From Streptomyces fradiae (GTDB lineage: Bacteria > Actinomycetota > Actinomycetes > Streptomycetales > Streptomycetaceae): 64,000 nucleotides of DNA. The stretch lies in contig NZ_CP065958.1 of NCBI RefSeq assembly GCF_041270065.1, positions 1,240,001 through 1,304,000 on the forward strand. The letters are read 5' to 3'. Positions within the stretch are counted from its first letter, which is position 1; each line of letters starts with the position of its first letter. A program made the position numbers and the translations under genes. Of this stretch, positions 42,636 to 51,690 are shown piece by piece. The notes below the pieces were generated by a model. It made no database searches, was not told the DNA's origin, and was given only the letters and a program-made list of their open reading frames with translations.

Positions 42636-42682
42636 GCGGGGATCCTCTCAGACGATCAAGGGTGTCCCGGCCCCGGAGCACT

Positions 42683-42711
42683 ATTTATCAGGCAGGGTTC
42701 CTGATAGTTTA
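42683..42711. promoter_or_regulatory. Palindromic operator between ROK and MFS genes
   Basis: TATCAGG (42686-42692) and CCTGATA (42700-42706) form a 7-base inverted repeat with a 7-base spacer, inside a short AT-rich stretch. Its place 36 bases before the MFS start and 50 bases before the ROK start makes it the likely ROK binding site. Confidence 0.65.
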
Positions 42712-42741
42712 CGCGACACACCAGGACCGAGGGAGGGACCC

Positions 42742-43950
42742 ATGGCGGCAGAGACCGTCTTCACCACCGAGCGGCTGCGGCGGGCCCGGTACGCCGTCGC
42801 CGCCGTCTTCTGCGTGCACGGCGCGGTCACCGGCAGCTTCGCCACCCGGATCCCGTGGATCCAGGAGCACGCGGACGTCAGTGCCGGGCAGCTCGGCCTC
42901 GCCCTGGCCTTCCCCGCGATCGGCGCCTCACTGGCGATGCCGCTGGCCGGGGCGGTCAGCCACCGCTTCGGCGCCCGCACCGCGCTGCGCGGGCTGCTCG
43001 CGCTGTGGACGCTCGCCCTGACGCTGCCCTCGCTCGCGCCGAACGTCTACGGCCTGTGCGCGGCGCTCTTCGTCTTCGGCGCCACCGCCGGCATGTCCGA
43101 CGTCGCCATGAACGCCCTCGGCGTGGAGACCGAGAACCGGCTCGGCCGCTCGATCATGTCCAGCCTGCACGGCATGTGGAGCGTGGGCGCCCTGCTCGGC
43201 TCGGCGGCCGGCACCCTCGCCGCCCACCTCGGCGGCGACGCCCGGATCCACCATCTGATCGCCGCCCTGGTCCTCACCGCGCTCGGGCTCGCCGCCTGCC
43301 AGGGCGTGCTCGACCTGCACAGCGCACCCGAGGAGGAAGCCCCGCCGCGCTTCGCGCTGCCGCCGAAGTCCGCGCTGGTCATCGGCGCCATCGGGTTCTG
43401 CGGGGTGTTCGCCGAGGGCGCCAGCCTGGACTGGTCGGCGGTCTACCTCAAGGAGGAACTGGGCAGCTCGGCCGGGCTCGCCGCCGCCTGCACCACCGCC
43501 TTCACGCTCACCATGGCCGTGGCGCGCCTGGTCGGCGACCGTGTGGTGGACCGCTTCGGCGCGGTGCGCACGGTACGGGTCGGGGGCGCGACCGCGACCC
43601 TGGGCGGGCTGCTCGTGGTGGCCGCCCCGCACGCGGCGGTCGCGATGGCCGGATTCGGGCTGATCGGCCTGGGCGTCGCGGTGGTCGTCCCGCTCGCCTT
43701 CGCCGCCGCCGGGCGCAGCGGCCCGAACCCCAGCCAGGCCATCGCGGGCGTCGCCACCATCACGTACACCTCGGGGCTCATCGCCCCCTCGGCGATCGGC
43801 GGCATCGCCGACGCGACCTCGCTGGTGTTCTCCTTCGGCCTGGTGACCCTGCTCACCTTCGGCCTGGTGCTCGGCGCGGGCGTGCTGCGGTCCGCGGGCC
43901 GCACGAAGTCCGCGGCGGCCGCGGCGGGCACACCCGAAAAGGTCGGCTGA
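42742..43950 (+). CDS. MFS transporter
   Basis: A 402-residue membrane protein with 12 predicted spans. Typical MFS loop motif between spans 2 and 3 is AGAVSHRFGARTALRGL, and again in the second half VGDRVVDRFGAVRTVRVGG. Resembles the sugar-transporter-like or efflux group often controlled by ROK regulators. ATG 42742 has a GGGAGGGA upstream. The substrate is unknown; regulation by the divergent ROK protein is inferred. Confidence 0.92.
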   Translation: MAAETVFTTERLRRARYAVAAVFCVHGAVTGSFATRIPWIQEHADVSAGQLGLALAFPAIGASLAMPLAGAVSHRFGARTALRGLLALWTLALTLPSLAPNVYGLCAALFVFGATAGMSDVAMNALGVETENRLGRSIMSSLHGMWSVGALLGSAAGTLAAHLGGDARIHHLIAALVLTALGLAACQGVLDLHSAPEEEAPPRFALPPKSALVIGAIGFCGVFAEGASLDWSAVYLKEELGSSAGLAAACTTAFTLTMAVARLVGDRVVDRFGAVRTVRVGGATATLGGLLVVAAPHAAVAMAGFGLIGLGVAVVVPLAFAAAGRSGPNPSQAIAGVATITYTSGLIAPSAIGGIADATSLVFSFGLVTLLTFGLVLGAGVLRSAGRTKSAAAAAGTPEKVG

Positions 43951-44005
43951 CCTGCGGCGCCTACCATATGGCTGATTCTTTACCCCGGAGAACTGGAGCG
44001 AGCAC

Positions 44006-45412
44006 ATGAGCCTCGGCGTGCGATGGACCCTGCACGGCGACGGGAGGACACCCGCTCCGGGTGCGGTCGTCCGGCCGGACGAGCGCCTCTCCTGGCCCCG
44101 TACGGTCGGGCTCGGCGCGCAGCACGTGGTGGCGATGTTCGGCGCGTCCTTCGTGGCGCCGGTCCTGATGGGCCTCGACCCGAACCTCGCGATCATGATG
44201 TCCGGTGTCGCCACCGTGATCTTCCTGCTCGCGACCCGCGGCACGGTCCCCTCGTACCTCGGCTGCTCGCTCTCCTTCGTGGGCGTCGCCGCCGCGATCC
44301 GGGCCTCCGGGGGCAGCAGCGCCACCGTGACCGGCGCGGTCCTGGCGGTCGGCGCGGTGCTGTTCCTGGTCGGTCTCGCGGTGCGCAGGTTCGGCGCGCG
44401 GATCATCCACGCGGCGATGCCGCCGATCGTCACCGGCGCGGTGGTCATGCTGATCGGCTTCAACCTGGCGCCGGTCACCGCCGCCACCTACTGGCCGCAG
44501 GACCAGTGGACGGCCCTCCTCGTCATGCTGTTCACCGGTCTGGCCGTGGTCTGTCTGCGCGGCTTCTGGTCGCGCATCGCGATCTTCCTCGGCCTGGTCT
44601 TCGGCTACGGCATCTCCTGGGTCTTCGACCTGGTCTTCGGCCGGATCCACTCGATGTCCCCGAGCGGCCAGGTCACCGACCACTGGCGGCTCGACCTCTC
44701 CGGGGTCTCGAAGGCCGACTGGATCGGCCTGCCCAGCCTGCACGGCCCGAGCTTCGAGTGGTCCGCGATCCTCGTGGCGCTGCCCGTGGTCATCGCCCTG
44801 GTCGCCGAGAACGCCGGTCACGTCAAGGCCGTCGGCGAGATGACCGGCACCTCCCTGGACGACAAGCTCGGCACCGCGATCGCCGCCGACGGCGCCGCGT
44901 CCATGCTGTCCACCGCCGTGGGCGGCCCGCCGAACACCACGTACTCCGAGAACATCGGCGTCATGGCGGCCACCCGGGTCTACTCCACCGCCGCCTACTG
45001 GGCCGCGGCCGGCTTCGCGCTGCTCTTCGGCCTCTGCCCCAAGTTCGGCGCGGTCGTCGCCGCCATCCCCGGCGGTGTGCTCGGCGGCATCACCGTGATC
45101 CTCTACGGCATGATCGGTCTGCTTGGCGCCCAGATCTGGATCAACGCCAAGGTCGACCTGCGCAACCCGCTCAACCTGGTGCCCGCCGCGGCCGGCATCA
45201 TCATCGGCGTCGGCGGCGTGAAGCTCACCTTCAGCGACACCTTCGAGCTCGGCGGCATCGCGCTCGGCACGATCGTGGTCATCACCGGCTACCACGTGCT
45301 GCGCGCCTTCGCCCCGGCCCATCTGAAGCAGCAGGAGCCCCTGCTCGGCTCCGGCACCAGCTCGTACGAGGGCGCCGAGAGCAGCTCCGGCGGGGAACCG
45401 GCCGCGAAGTAG
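44006..45412 (+). CDS. NCS2-family uracil/xanthine permease
   Basis: A 468-residue permease with 12-14 spans. The NCS2 signature is ALVAENAGHVKAVGEMTG, followed by GGPPNTTYSENIGVMAATRV, both typical of uracil-xanthine permeases (UraA-like). The start ATG has GGAG upstream. It imports nucleobases with protons. It stands alone between the MFS gene and the DUF5995 gene. Confidence 0.93.
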   Translation: MSLGVRWTLHGDGRTPAPGAVVRPDERLSWPRTVGLGAQHVVAMFGASFVAPVLMGLDPNLAIMMSGVATVIFLLATRGTVPSYLGCSLSFVGVAAAIRASGGSSATVTGAVLAVGAVLFLVGLAVRRFGARIIHAAMPPIVTGAVVMLIGFNLAPVTAATYWPQDQWTALLVMLFTGLAVVCLRGFWSRIAIFLGLVFGYGISWVFDLVFGRIHSMSPSGQVTDHWRLDLSGVSKADWIGLPSLHGPSFEWSAILVALPVVIALVAENAGHVKAVGEMTGTSLDDKLGTAIAADGAASMLSTAVGGPPNTTYSENIGVMAATRVYSTAAYWAAAGFALLFGLCPKFGAVVAAIPGGVLGGITVILYGMIGLLGAQIWINAKVDLRNPLNLVPAAAGIIIGVGGVKLTFSDTFELGGIALGTIVVITGYHVLRAFAPAHLKQQEPLLGSGTSSYEGAESSSGGEPAAK

Positions 45413-45488
45413 CGCCGCATTCGCCCGTTCTGGGGAAGCCGGGCGGCGGAACCTCACCGTCCGGTCCTCCGGCTGCCACCCTGCACCC

Positions 45489-46220
45489 ATGGCGCAGACG
45501 CAGGACATCCAGTCGCAGGACATCCGGTCGCAGGACATCCGGCTCGGGCCGTTCACGGCCGTCGACCCCGTGGTGGCCCGTATGCGGGCGATCCGCGCCG
45601 CCTGGCACCCGGCCGACGGGGTCGCGGTGTTCAACCGGGTCTATCTGACCGTCACCGAGGAGATCGGCCGGGCCATCGAGGCCGGCTCCTTCGCCGACCG
45701 GCGGGCCGCCGCCACCCTCGACGTGCGGTTCGCCCAGCGCTATCTGACAGTGGTCGACGCGGTCGCCGCCGGCGGCCCCGCGCCCGCCTGCTGGCGCCCG
45801 CTCTTCCACTACCGCCGCCATCCCGGCGTCCGCCCGCTGCAGTTCGCGCTCGCCGGGATCAACGCCCACATCGGGCACGACCTGGCGCTCGCCGTCGTCG
45901 ACACCTGCCGCACCCTGGACTGCGCGCCCGGGGACCTGGAGGACGAGTTCGACCGGGTCGGCGACGTCCTCGTCCTCCTGGAGGAGCGGATCCGGGACGA
46001 ACTGATGCCGGGCCCGGACCTCCTGGAGGTCGCGGACCCGCTGACGCATCTGCTCGGCTGCTGGAGCCTGGACCGGGCCCGCGACGGGGCCTGGCTCGCC
46101 GCCCGCTCGCTGTGGCAGCTGCGGCGGCTGCCCGACCTGGCCGAGGAGTTCACCGAACGCCTCGACCGGTCGGTGGGCCTGGTGGGGCGGATGCTGCTCA
46201 CCCCACTGGCACGCCCTTAG
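45489..46220 (+). CDS. DUF5995 family protein
   Basis: A 243-residue protein matching DUF5995, an actinobacterial family of unknown function. Core blocks are FNRVYLTVTEEIGRAIEAG, WRPLFHYRRHPGVRPLQFAL, AGINAHIGHDLALAVVDTCR and a C-terminal LLGCWSLDRARDGAWLAA. The abundance of conserved His, Asp and Arg suggests a metal site. The N-terminus is a small repeat (QDIQS/QDIRS/QDIRL). It runs convergent with the davB-like gene, only 7 bases apart. Confidence 0.88.
   Translation: MAQTQDIQSQDIRSQDIRLGPFTAVDPVVARMRAIRAAWHPADGVAVFNRVYLTVTEEIGRAIEAGSFADRRAAATLDVRFAQRYLTVVDAVAAGGPAPACWRPLFHYRRHPGVRPLQFALAGINAHIGHDLALAVVDTCRTLDCAPGDLEDEFDRVGDVLVLLEERIRDELMPGPDLLEVADPLTHLLGCWSLDRARDGAWLAARSLWQLRRLPDLAEEFTERLDRSVGLVGRMLLTPLARP
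45501..45545 (+). repeat. Three tandem 15-bp repeats in the DUF5995 N-terminus
   Basis: The 15-base unit CAGGACATCC(A/G)GTCG occurs three times in frame (45501-45515, 45516-45530, 45531-45545, the last diverged at its end). It encodes repeats of QDIxS. Its copy number may vary between strains. Confidence 0.85.
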
Positions 46221-46227
46221 GCCGGGA

Positions 46228-47928
46228 TCAGTCCTCCGGCAGCTCGACCGGGGCGATCTCGTCGTACACGTCGCCCGGACCCGGGTTGGTGCCGTCGGTC
46301 GCGCCGCCGAACTGGTGCATCACGCCCCACACCGCGTTGAGCGCCGTCTGCACCGCGCCCTCGGCCCAGCCGGCCGTCCACGAGATGTCGTCGCCGGCCA
46401 GGAAGATGCCCCGCTTGTCCTCGGGCAGCCGGTCCTGCATGAAGTGCGTGAACAGGCGGCGCTGGTAGCGGTAGTGGCCCGGCAGATTGGCCTTGAACGC
46501 GCCCATGAAGTAGGGCTCGTTCTCCCAGGAGACCGTCACCGGGTTGCCGATGATGTGCTTCCGGATGTCGACGTTCGGGTAGATCTCGCCGAGCGACTTG
46601 AGCATGACCTCCATGCGCTCGTTGGCGGAGAGCGGCAGCCACTTGAGGCTGTCGTCGCACCACGTGTACGAGAGGCAGATGACGGCCGGCTTGTCCGGGC
46701 CGTCGTCCAGGAGGTAGGTGCCGCGGGTCATCCGGTCGGTGAGCGTCATCGACATGACGTCCCGGCCCGTCTGCTCGTCCTTGTCCAGCCAGAACGGCCG
46801 GTCGACCGGCACGAAGAGCTTCGAGGACTCCATGTAGTGGGTGCGCTCGATCGCCGTCCAGTGGTCGATCGGGAACAGCGAGTCGTCGCAGGCGATCTTG
46901 GAGAGCAGCATCCAGGACTGGGCGGTGAAGATCGCCGCCCGGTAGGTGCGGATGTCGCCGTTGGCGTCCGTCACCGTGATGTGGTTGTCCGCGGTGCGGT
47001 GCAGCCGGGTGACGGCCGGCTTCGGCGCGCCGCCCTCGTGCAGCGAGGCGAGCGAGGTGCCCTGCGCCCAGTGCACGATCTTCTCCGGCTCGCGCTCCCA
47101 CAGGCGCAGCGGCAGCTGCTGCGAGCCGCCGACGATGCCGCGGTGGTGGTCGTCGGCCTCGGTGTAGACGACCCGCAGGATCTCCAGGATGGAGTTCGGG
47201 AAGTCGGTGTCCCAGCCGCCGGTGCCGAAGCCGACCTGGCCGAAGATCTCGCGGTGCCGGAAGGACTTGAAGGCCTCGGACTCGCAGAGGAAGCCGTAGA
47301 AGGTCTGGTTGTCGAGCTTCTCGACCAGCTTGGCCCAGATCTCGCGGATCCGCGGGACGTCCCGCTCGCGCATCGCGCGGTTCATGTCGGAGAAGTCGGC
47401 GCCGTCGTCGAGGCACTTGTTCCAGGCCTCGGCGACATCGCGGTAGACCTGCGGCAGGTCGGCGACGGTCTCCGCGTAGTGCGACTCGCCCTTGAGGTCG
47501 ACGACGGTCGACGGGGTGGCCTCGGCCAGCGGGTTCGGGAACGGCTTGGTGGTCAGGCCGACCAGGTCGATGTAGTGCTGCAGCGCGGTGGAGGAGGGCG
47601 GGAAGCGCATCGCGCCCATCTCGGCGCTCAGGCCCTCGGCGCCGGTGCCCTCGAAGCCGACGGTGCGCAGCCGGCCGCCTATCTGGTCGGCCTCGTACAC
47701 GACCGGCTTGAGGCCCATCTTCATCAGCTCGTAGGCGGCGATGATGCCGGACAGGCCGCCGCCGACGATCGCGACCTCGGCGCCGTGCTCGGTCGCCGGG
47801 ACCTGTCCGAGGCCGGCCGGGTGGGCCAGGAAGTCGTCGTAGGCGTAGGGGAAGTCCGGACCGAACATGGTGATCGGCGGCTGCTGCTCGTCGGCGTGCT
47901 CGACGGCGTTGGGCACGGTGGACGTCAT
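46228..47928 (-). CDS. davB: Flavin monoamine oxidase, L-lysine 2-monooxygenase (DavB)-like
   Basis: A 566-residue FAD-dependent amine oxidase. The N-terminal block PITMFGPDFPYAYDDFLAHP AGLG, dinucleotide motif VAIVGGGLSGIIAAYELM (about 52-69), MRFPPSSTALQHYIDLVGL, FGQVGFGTGGWDTDFPNS and IFLAGDDISWTAGWAEGAVQ closely follow my recollection of Pseudomonas putida DavB, lysine 2-monooxygenase. That enzyme turns lysine into 5-aminovaleramide; related enzymes act on other amino acids. The next gene upstream is a DavA-like amidase, which completes the two-step route to 5-aminovalerate. Substrate assignment is by similarity. Confidence 0.83.
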   Translation of the reverse strand: MTSTVPNAVEHADEQQPPITMFGPDFPYAYDDFLAHPAGLGQVPATEHGAEVAIVGGGLSGIIAAYELMKMGLKPVVYEADQIGGRLRTVGFEGTGAEGLSAEMGAMRFPPSSTALQHYIDLVGLTTKPFPNPLAEATPSTVVDLKGESHYAETVADLPQVYRDVAEAWNKCLDDGADFSDMNRAMRERDVPRIREIWAKLVEKLDNQTFYGFLCESEAFKSFRHREIFGQVGFGTGGWDTDFPNSILEILRVVYTEADDHHRGIVGGSQQLPLRLWEREPEKIVHWAQGTSLASLHEGGAPKPAVTRLHRTADNHITVTDANGDIRTYRAAIFTAQSWMLLSKIACDDSLFPIDHWTAIERTHYMESSKLFVPVDRPFWLDKDEQTGRDVMSMTLTDRMTRGTYLLDDGPDKPAVICLSYTWCDDSLKWLPLSANERMEVMLKSLGEIYPNVDIRKHIIGNPVTVSWENEPYFMGAFKANLPGHYRYQRRLFTHFMQDRLPEDKRGIFLAGDDISWTAGWAEGAVQTALNAVWGVMHQFGGATDGTNPGPGDVYDEIAPVELPED

Positions 47929-47992
47929 GGGGTACGGACTCCTTGCGCGAAACGGGTGAAGCGAGGGGGAGGCGGGGAGGCGAGGGGGAGGC

Positions 47993-48811
47993 TCAGGCCT
48001 GGTCGTGGACCAGCGGGCCGTAGAGCCCCGGGCGGCGGTCGCGGAGGTAGGGGTTCTCCGCGCGGGAGGCCGCGAGGAATTCGGGTTCGGCGTCGCCGAG
48101 GACCAGATCCGTGCCGCGCCCGGCGCGGGCCCGGGCGGTGCCGTCGGGGCCGGCCAGGACGGAGAGGCCGACGAACTCGAAGTCGCCCTCGGGGCCGGTC
48201 CGGTTGGCGTACGCGATGTAGATCTGGTTCTCGAAGGCGCGGACCGGGACAACGGAGAGCGGGACGATCTCGGCCGGGTGCATCAGCGCGGTCGGCACCA
48301 GGAGGAGGTCGGTGCCGGCCAGCGCGTGCGCCCGTACGTTCTCGGGGAACTCGACGTCGTAGCAGATCATCAGGCCGACCGTGAGGCCGCCGAGCTCCGC
48401 CTGGACGACGACGTCGTCACCGGGGGTGAACCACTTCGCCTCGAAGTCGCCGAAGAGGTGGGTCTTGCGGTAGTGCGCGAGCCGGGTGCCGTCGGGGCCG
48501 AAGAGCTGGGCGGAGTTGTAGATCACGCCGTGCCGCTCGGTGTCGCGCTCCGGGTAGCCGTAGCCGACGGCCAGGCCGTGGCGTGCGGCGATCGCGGCGA
48601 CCGCGTCGGCGGAGGGGCCGTCGGCCGGCTCGGCGAGGCGGGCCATGGCGTCGCCGATGGCGTAGCCGGTGAGGAACAGCTCGGGGGCGAGCAGCACGGC
48701 GGCGCCCGCGGCGGCGGCGCGGCCCGCGGCCTCGTCGAGGACCTTGAGGTTGGCGGCCACGTCACCGAGCTCGCCGGAGCTCTGGAGCAGTGCGGTGCGC
48801 AGCGCGGGCAT
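47993..48811 (-). CDS. davA: Nitrilase-superfamily amidase, 5-aminovaleramidase (DavA)-like
   Basis: A 272-residue carbon-nitrogen hydrolase. The catalytic triad is visible: Glu in LLAPELFLTGYAIGD, Lys in HYRKTHLFGDFE and Cys in GLMICYDVEFPENVRA. The text follows Pseudomonas DavA closely (LFLTGYxIG, VYGYPER, YNSxQL, YRKTHLFG). With the davB-like gene 64 bases downstream it would convert 5-aminovaleramide to 5-aminovalerate. It is the first gene of this pair; its upstream region holds TTGCGC boxes. Confidence 0.85.
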   Translation of the reverse strand: MPALRTALLQSSGELGDVAANLKVLDEAAGRAAAAGAAVLLAPELFLTGYAIGDAMARLAEPADGPSADAVAAIAARHGLAVGYGYPERDTERHGVIYNSAQLFGPDGTRLAHYRKTHLFGDFEAKWFTPGDDVVVQAELGGLTVGLMICYDVEFPENVRAHALAGTDLLLVPTALMHPAEIVPLSVVPVRAFENQIYIAYANRTGPEGDFEFVGLSVLAGPDGTARARAGRGTDLVLGDAEPEFLAASRAENPYLRDRRPGLYGPLVHDQA

Positions 48812-49113
48812 GGGCCGTCCTCGGAGGTCGAAGCTGGGGGGAGGAATTCAAGGGGAAGCTGTCAAAAACGGTACGGTTTCGGGCTCGGCCGGGACAAGGC
48901 GCGACCGTTGCGGACCGACCGTCGAACCGTTGCGCGATCACCCCCCTCGATGGTGATTCGTTGCGCACCCCTCGGGAGCGTGATCGTCCGAAGGTCGTAC
49001 GGCTCCCCCGCCGCACGGCGGAAGCGGGGACCGTTCCCCGGCGCGATGTCCCGGCGGGCCCGGGCCGGAAGAGTGGTGGGCGTCCGGTTGACCTGCCGAA
49101 AGGACGCAACGAC
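48812..49113. promoter_or_regulatory. Divergent promoter region with TTGCGC boxes
   Basis: About 300 bases between the davA-like gene (minus) and a secreted protein (plus). TTGCGG at 48908, TTGCGCG at 48930 and TTGCGCAC at 48961-48968 recur at roughly 20-30 base steps. The octamer also occurs twice upstream of the amino-acid permease (51861, 51882). I infer a binding site for the Lrp/AsnC protein encoded at 49728-50183. Confidence 0.5.
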
Positions 49114-49659
49114 ATGAACCGCCGTACGAAGATCGCCGCCGTGGCCGCGGCCCTGCTGATCACCGCGGGAGCGGCCGGCTCGGCGACCGCCTCCGGGGAC
49201 GGCCGGGGCGCGCACCGGGAGGCGGCGGCGCTGACTGGCACCGCGAAGCTGTACCGGCCGGCCGGGGACGACATCACCTTCAGCTTCGACGCGCACCTGG
49301 CGGCGAAGGACAACCGGAATCCGGAGGCGGCGACCGGCACCTTCCGGTTCAGCCACTACAAGGGCGACTGGGGCGGCTACGCGGTGGCGAAGGTGGACTG
49401 CCTGGCCACCGGCGGCAAGGTGGCCGTCGTGACCGGCCGGATCATCGAGACCGACGTCAAGGAGTTCGAGGGCGCCCGGGTCGGGGTCTCGGTGAACGAC
49501 CTCGGGAAGCACGACCGGCTGGGCTACAGCTGGCTGACCCAGGCGCCGGAGCAGGGCGACGTGCCGAAGTGCCAGACCGCGCCGCCGTTCGAGAAGGTCA
49601 AGGCCGGCACCGGCGACTTCGACGTGCTGCCCTGGCTCCTGGAGTACCCGACCGAGTAG
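49114..49659 (+). CDS. Small secreted protein of unknown function
   Basis: A 181-residue protein with a clear signal peptide (MNRRTKIAAVAAALLITAGA, cleavage likely near residue 27-30). The mature part is beta-rich (AAALTGTAKLYRPAGDDITF; GTFRFSHYKGDWGGYAVAKV) and has two Cys. Similar secreted proteins occur in many Streptomyces but have no assigned role. The start has AAAGGA about 12 bases upstream. It is followed by a strong terminator. Confidence 0.82.
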   Translation: MNRRTKIAAVAAALLITAGAAGSATASGDGRGAHREAAALTGTAKLYRPAGDDITFSFDAHLAAKDNRNPEAATGTFRFSHYKGDWGGYAVAKVDCLATGGKVAVVTGRIIETDVKEFEGARVGVSVNDLGKHDRLGYSWLTQAPEQGDVPKCQTAPPFEKVKAGTGDFDVLPWLLEYPTE

Positions 49660-49672
49660 CGCCGGGTACGCG

Positions 49673-49713
49673 GAAGGGCGGGCCGCCCCACGGGGGTGGG
49701 CGGCCCGCCCTTC
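49673..49713. terminator. Strong hairpin, bidirectional terminator
   Basis: A perfect 16-base-pair stem (49673-49688 with 49698-49713; GAAGGGCGGGCCGCCC and its complement) and a 9-base loop, between the convergent secreted-protein and Lrp genes. Confidence 0.9.
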
Positions 49714-49727
49714 TGCGCGAGCGGTCC

Positions 49728-50183
49728 TCAGGCGGGCGAGCCCGAGGAGAAGCGCCGCAGCAGCGGCGACAGCACCAGGACGGACTTGGTGCGCTCCACG
49801 AAGGGCTCCCCCGCGATGCGCTCCAGGACCCGCTCGAAGTGGCGCATGTCGGAGGCGAAGACCTGCACGACGGCGTCCGCGTCACCGGTCACGGTCGACG
49901 CGGACACCACCTCCGGATACCGCTCCAACCCTCGCCGGATGTCCTCCGGCGAGGTGTTGTGGCGGCAGTAGATCTCGACGAACCCCTCGGTCTCCCAGCC
50001 GAGCGCCGCCGGGTCCACCCGTACGGTGAAGCCGGTGATCGCGCCCTCGGCCCGGAGCCGGTCCACGCGCCGCTTCACGGCGGGCGCGGAGAGTCCGACG
50101 AGCGAGCCGATGTCGGCGTAGCTGCGGCGGGCGTCCTCCGCGAGGGCGTGGACGATGCGTTCGTCGAGGTCGTTGAGTCGCAC
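49728..50183 (-). CDS. Lrp/AsnC-family regulator
   Basis: A 151-residue Lrp/AsnC regulator. The N-terminal winged helix-turn-helix is LNDLDERIVHALAEDARRSY followed by ADIGSLVGLSAPAVKRRVDR. The C-terminal RAM ligand-binding domain contains DADAVVQVFASDMRHFERVL. It lies 10 bases downstream of the amino-acid permease on the same strand, so it is probably co-transcribed and responds to an amino acid, possibly lysine or a branched substrate. Confidence 0.93.
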   Translation of the reverse strand: MRLNDLDERIVHALAEDARRSYADIGSLVGLSAPAVKRRVDRLRAEGAITGFTVRVDPAALGWETEGFVEIYCRHNTSPEDIRRGLERYPEVVSASTVTGDADAVVQVFASDMRHFERVLERIAGEPFVERTKSVLVLSPLLRRFSSGSPA

Positions 50184-50193
50184 TACGGGTGGA

Positions 50194-51690
50194 TCACTTC
50201 TCTGCGGGGGCCTCTGCCAGGGCCGGAGCCGTGGCCAGTCGGGAACGGCGAATGCCGTACAGGAAGTAGAACACGAGTCCCGCGGCCATCCAGCAACCGA
50301 AGACCACCCAGGTCACGGTGTCGAGGCTGAACATGTTGTACGCGCAGAAGATGAAGCCGAGCACCGGGAAGACCGGGCCGAGCATGACCTTGAAGGTGCG
50401 CGGCATGTCGGGGCGGGTGTAGCGGAGCACGATCACCGCGATGTTGACCAGGCCGAAGGCGAAGAGGGTGCCGATGCTGGTGGCGTCGACGAGCTTGCCC
50501 AGCGGGATGACCGAGGCGAGGGCGGCGCAGAACAGCGAGACGATCACGGTGTTGACGCGCGGGGTGCCGGTCTTGGCGCTGACCTTGCCGAAGACCTTCG
50601 GCACCAGGCCGTCGCGGGACATCGCGAAGAGCACGCGGGTCTGGCCGTAAAGGACGGTCAGGACGACGCTGGCGATGGAGATGACGGCGCCGGCGGCGAG
50701 CAGGGTGCCCCAGAAGGTCTGGCCGGTGACGTCGTTCATGATCGCGGCCAGGGTGGCCTCGGAGCCCTCGAAGTCCTTCCAGTGCCAGGCGCCGACCGCG
50801 ACGGCGGCGACGAGCACGTAGAGGACGGTGACGATGAGCAGCGAGAGCATGATCGCCCGCGGCAGGTCGCGCTTGGGGTTCTTGGCCTCCTCGCCGGCCG
50901 TGGAGGCGGCGTCGAAGCCGATGTACGAGAAGAAGAGGCTGGCGCTGGCGGCGCCGACGCCCGCGACGCCGAGCGGCATGAAGTCCTTGTAGTTGCCGGA
51001 CTTGAAGCCCACGAAGCCGATGGCGCAGAAGAGCGCGAGCGCGGCGATCTTCACGACGACCATGATCGTGTTGACCACGGCGGACTCACGGGCGCCGCCG
51101 AGCAGGAACACCATGGCGAGCAGCACGACGATCAGGCCGGGCAGGTTGATGATGCCGCCCTCGCCCGGGGCGGAGGACAGCACGTCGGGGATGGTGACGC
51201 CGATCGTGCCGTCGAGCAGCTCGTTGAGGTACTCGCCCCAGCCGACCGCCACCGCGGCCACGGAGACGCCGTACTCCAGGACCAGACACCAGCCGCAGAC
51301 CCAGGCGACGAGTTCGCCCATCGTTGCGTACGCGTACGAGTACGAGGAGCCCGCGACCGGTATGGAGCCGGCCAGCTCGGCGTACGAGAGGGCCGAGAAG
51401 AGCGCGGTGAGACCGGCGATCACGAAGGACAGCGTGACGGCGGGGCCGGCCTTCGGGACCGCGGAGCCGAGCACCACGAAGATGCCGGTGCCGAGCGTCG
51501 CACCGATGCTGATCATGGTCAGCTGCCACATGCCGAGGGTGCGGCGGAGCGTGCCGCCCTCGCCCTGGCCACCCTCGGCGACCAGGCTTTCTACCGGCTT
51601 GAGGCGGGTCAGGGCGGAGAGCCCGGAGGTCTTGCGGGCGGTGGGGACGGTCGTGTCCTCGACCGGTGGGGCTGCGCCGTGGTCCAGCAC
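50194..51690 (-). CDS. APC-superfamily amino-acid permease
   Basis: A 498-residue permease with 12 or more spans, of the cationic-amino-acid-transporter-like (CAT/YfnA) group. The N-terminal motif is LGMWQLTMISIGATLGTGIF followed by VVLGSAVPKAGPAVTLSFVI; FSYIGFDAASTAGEEAKNPK is the second conserved loop. Near the davBA-like genes and a Lrp regulator, uptake of lysine or another amino acid is likely but not proven. Its upstream region contains TTGCGCAC boxes. Confidence 0.92.
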   Translation of the reverse strand: MLDHGAAPPVEDTTVPTARKTSGLSALTRLKPVESLVAEGGQGEGGTLRRTLGMWQLTMISIGATLGTGIFVVLGSAVPKAGPAVTLSFVIAGLTALFSALSYAELAGSIPVAGSSYSYAYATMGELVAWVCGWCLVLEYGVSVAAVAVGWGEYLNELLDGTIGVTIPDVLSSAPGEGGIINLPGLIVVLLAMVFLLGGARESAVVNTIMVVVKIAALALFCAIGFVGFKSGNYKDFMPLGVAGVGAASASLFFSYIGFDAASTAGEEAKNPKRDLPRAIMLSLLIVTVLYVLVAAVAVGAWHWKDFEGSEATLAAIMNDVTGQTFWGTLLAAGAVISIASVVLTVLYGQTRVLFAMSRDGLVPKVFGKVSAKTGTPRVNTVIVSLFCAALASVIPLGKLVDATSIGTLFAFGLVNIAVIVLRYTRPDMPRTFKVMLGPVFPVLGFIFCAYNMFSLDTVTWVVFGCWMAAGLVFYFLYGIRRSRLATAPALAEAPAEK

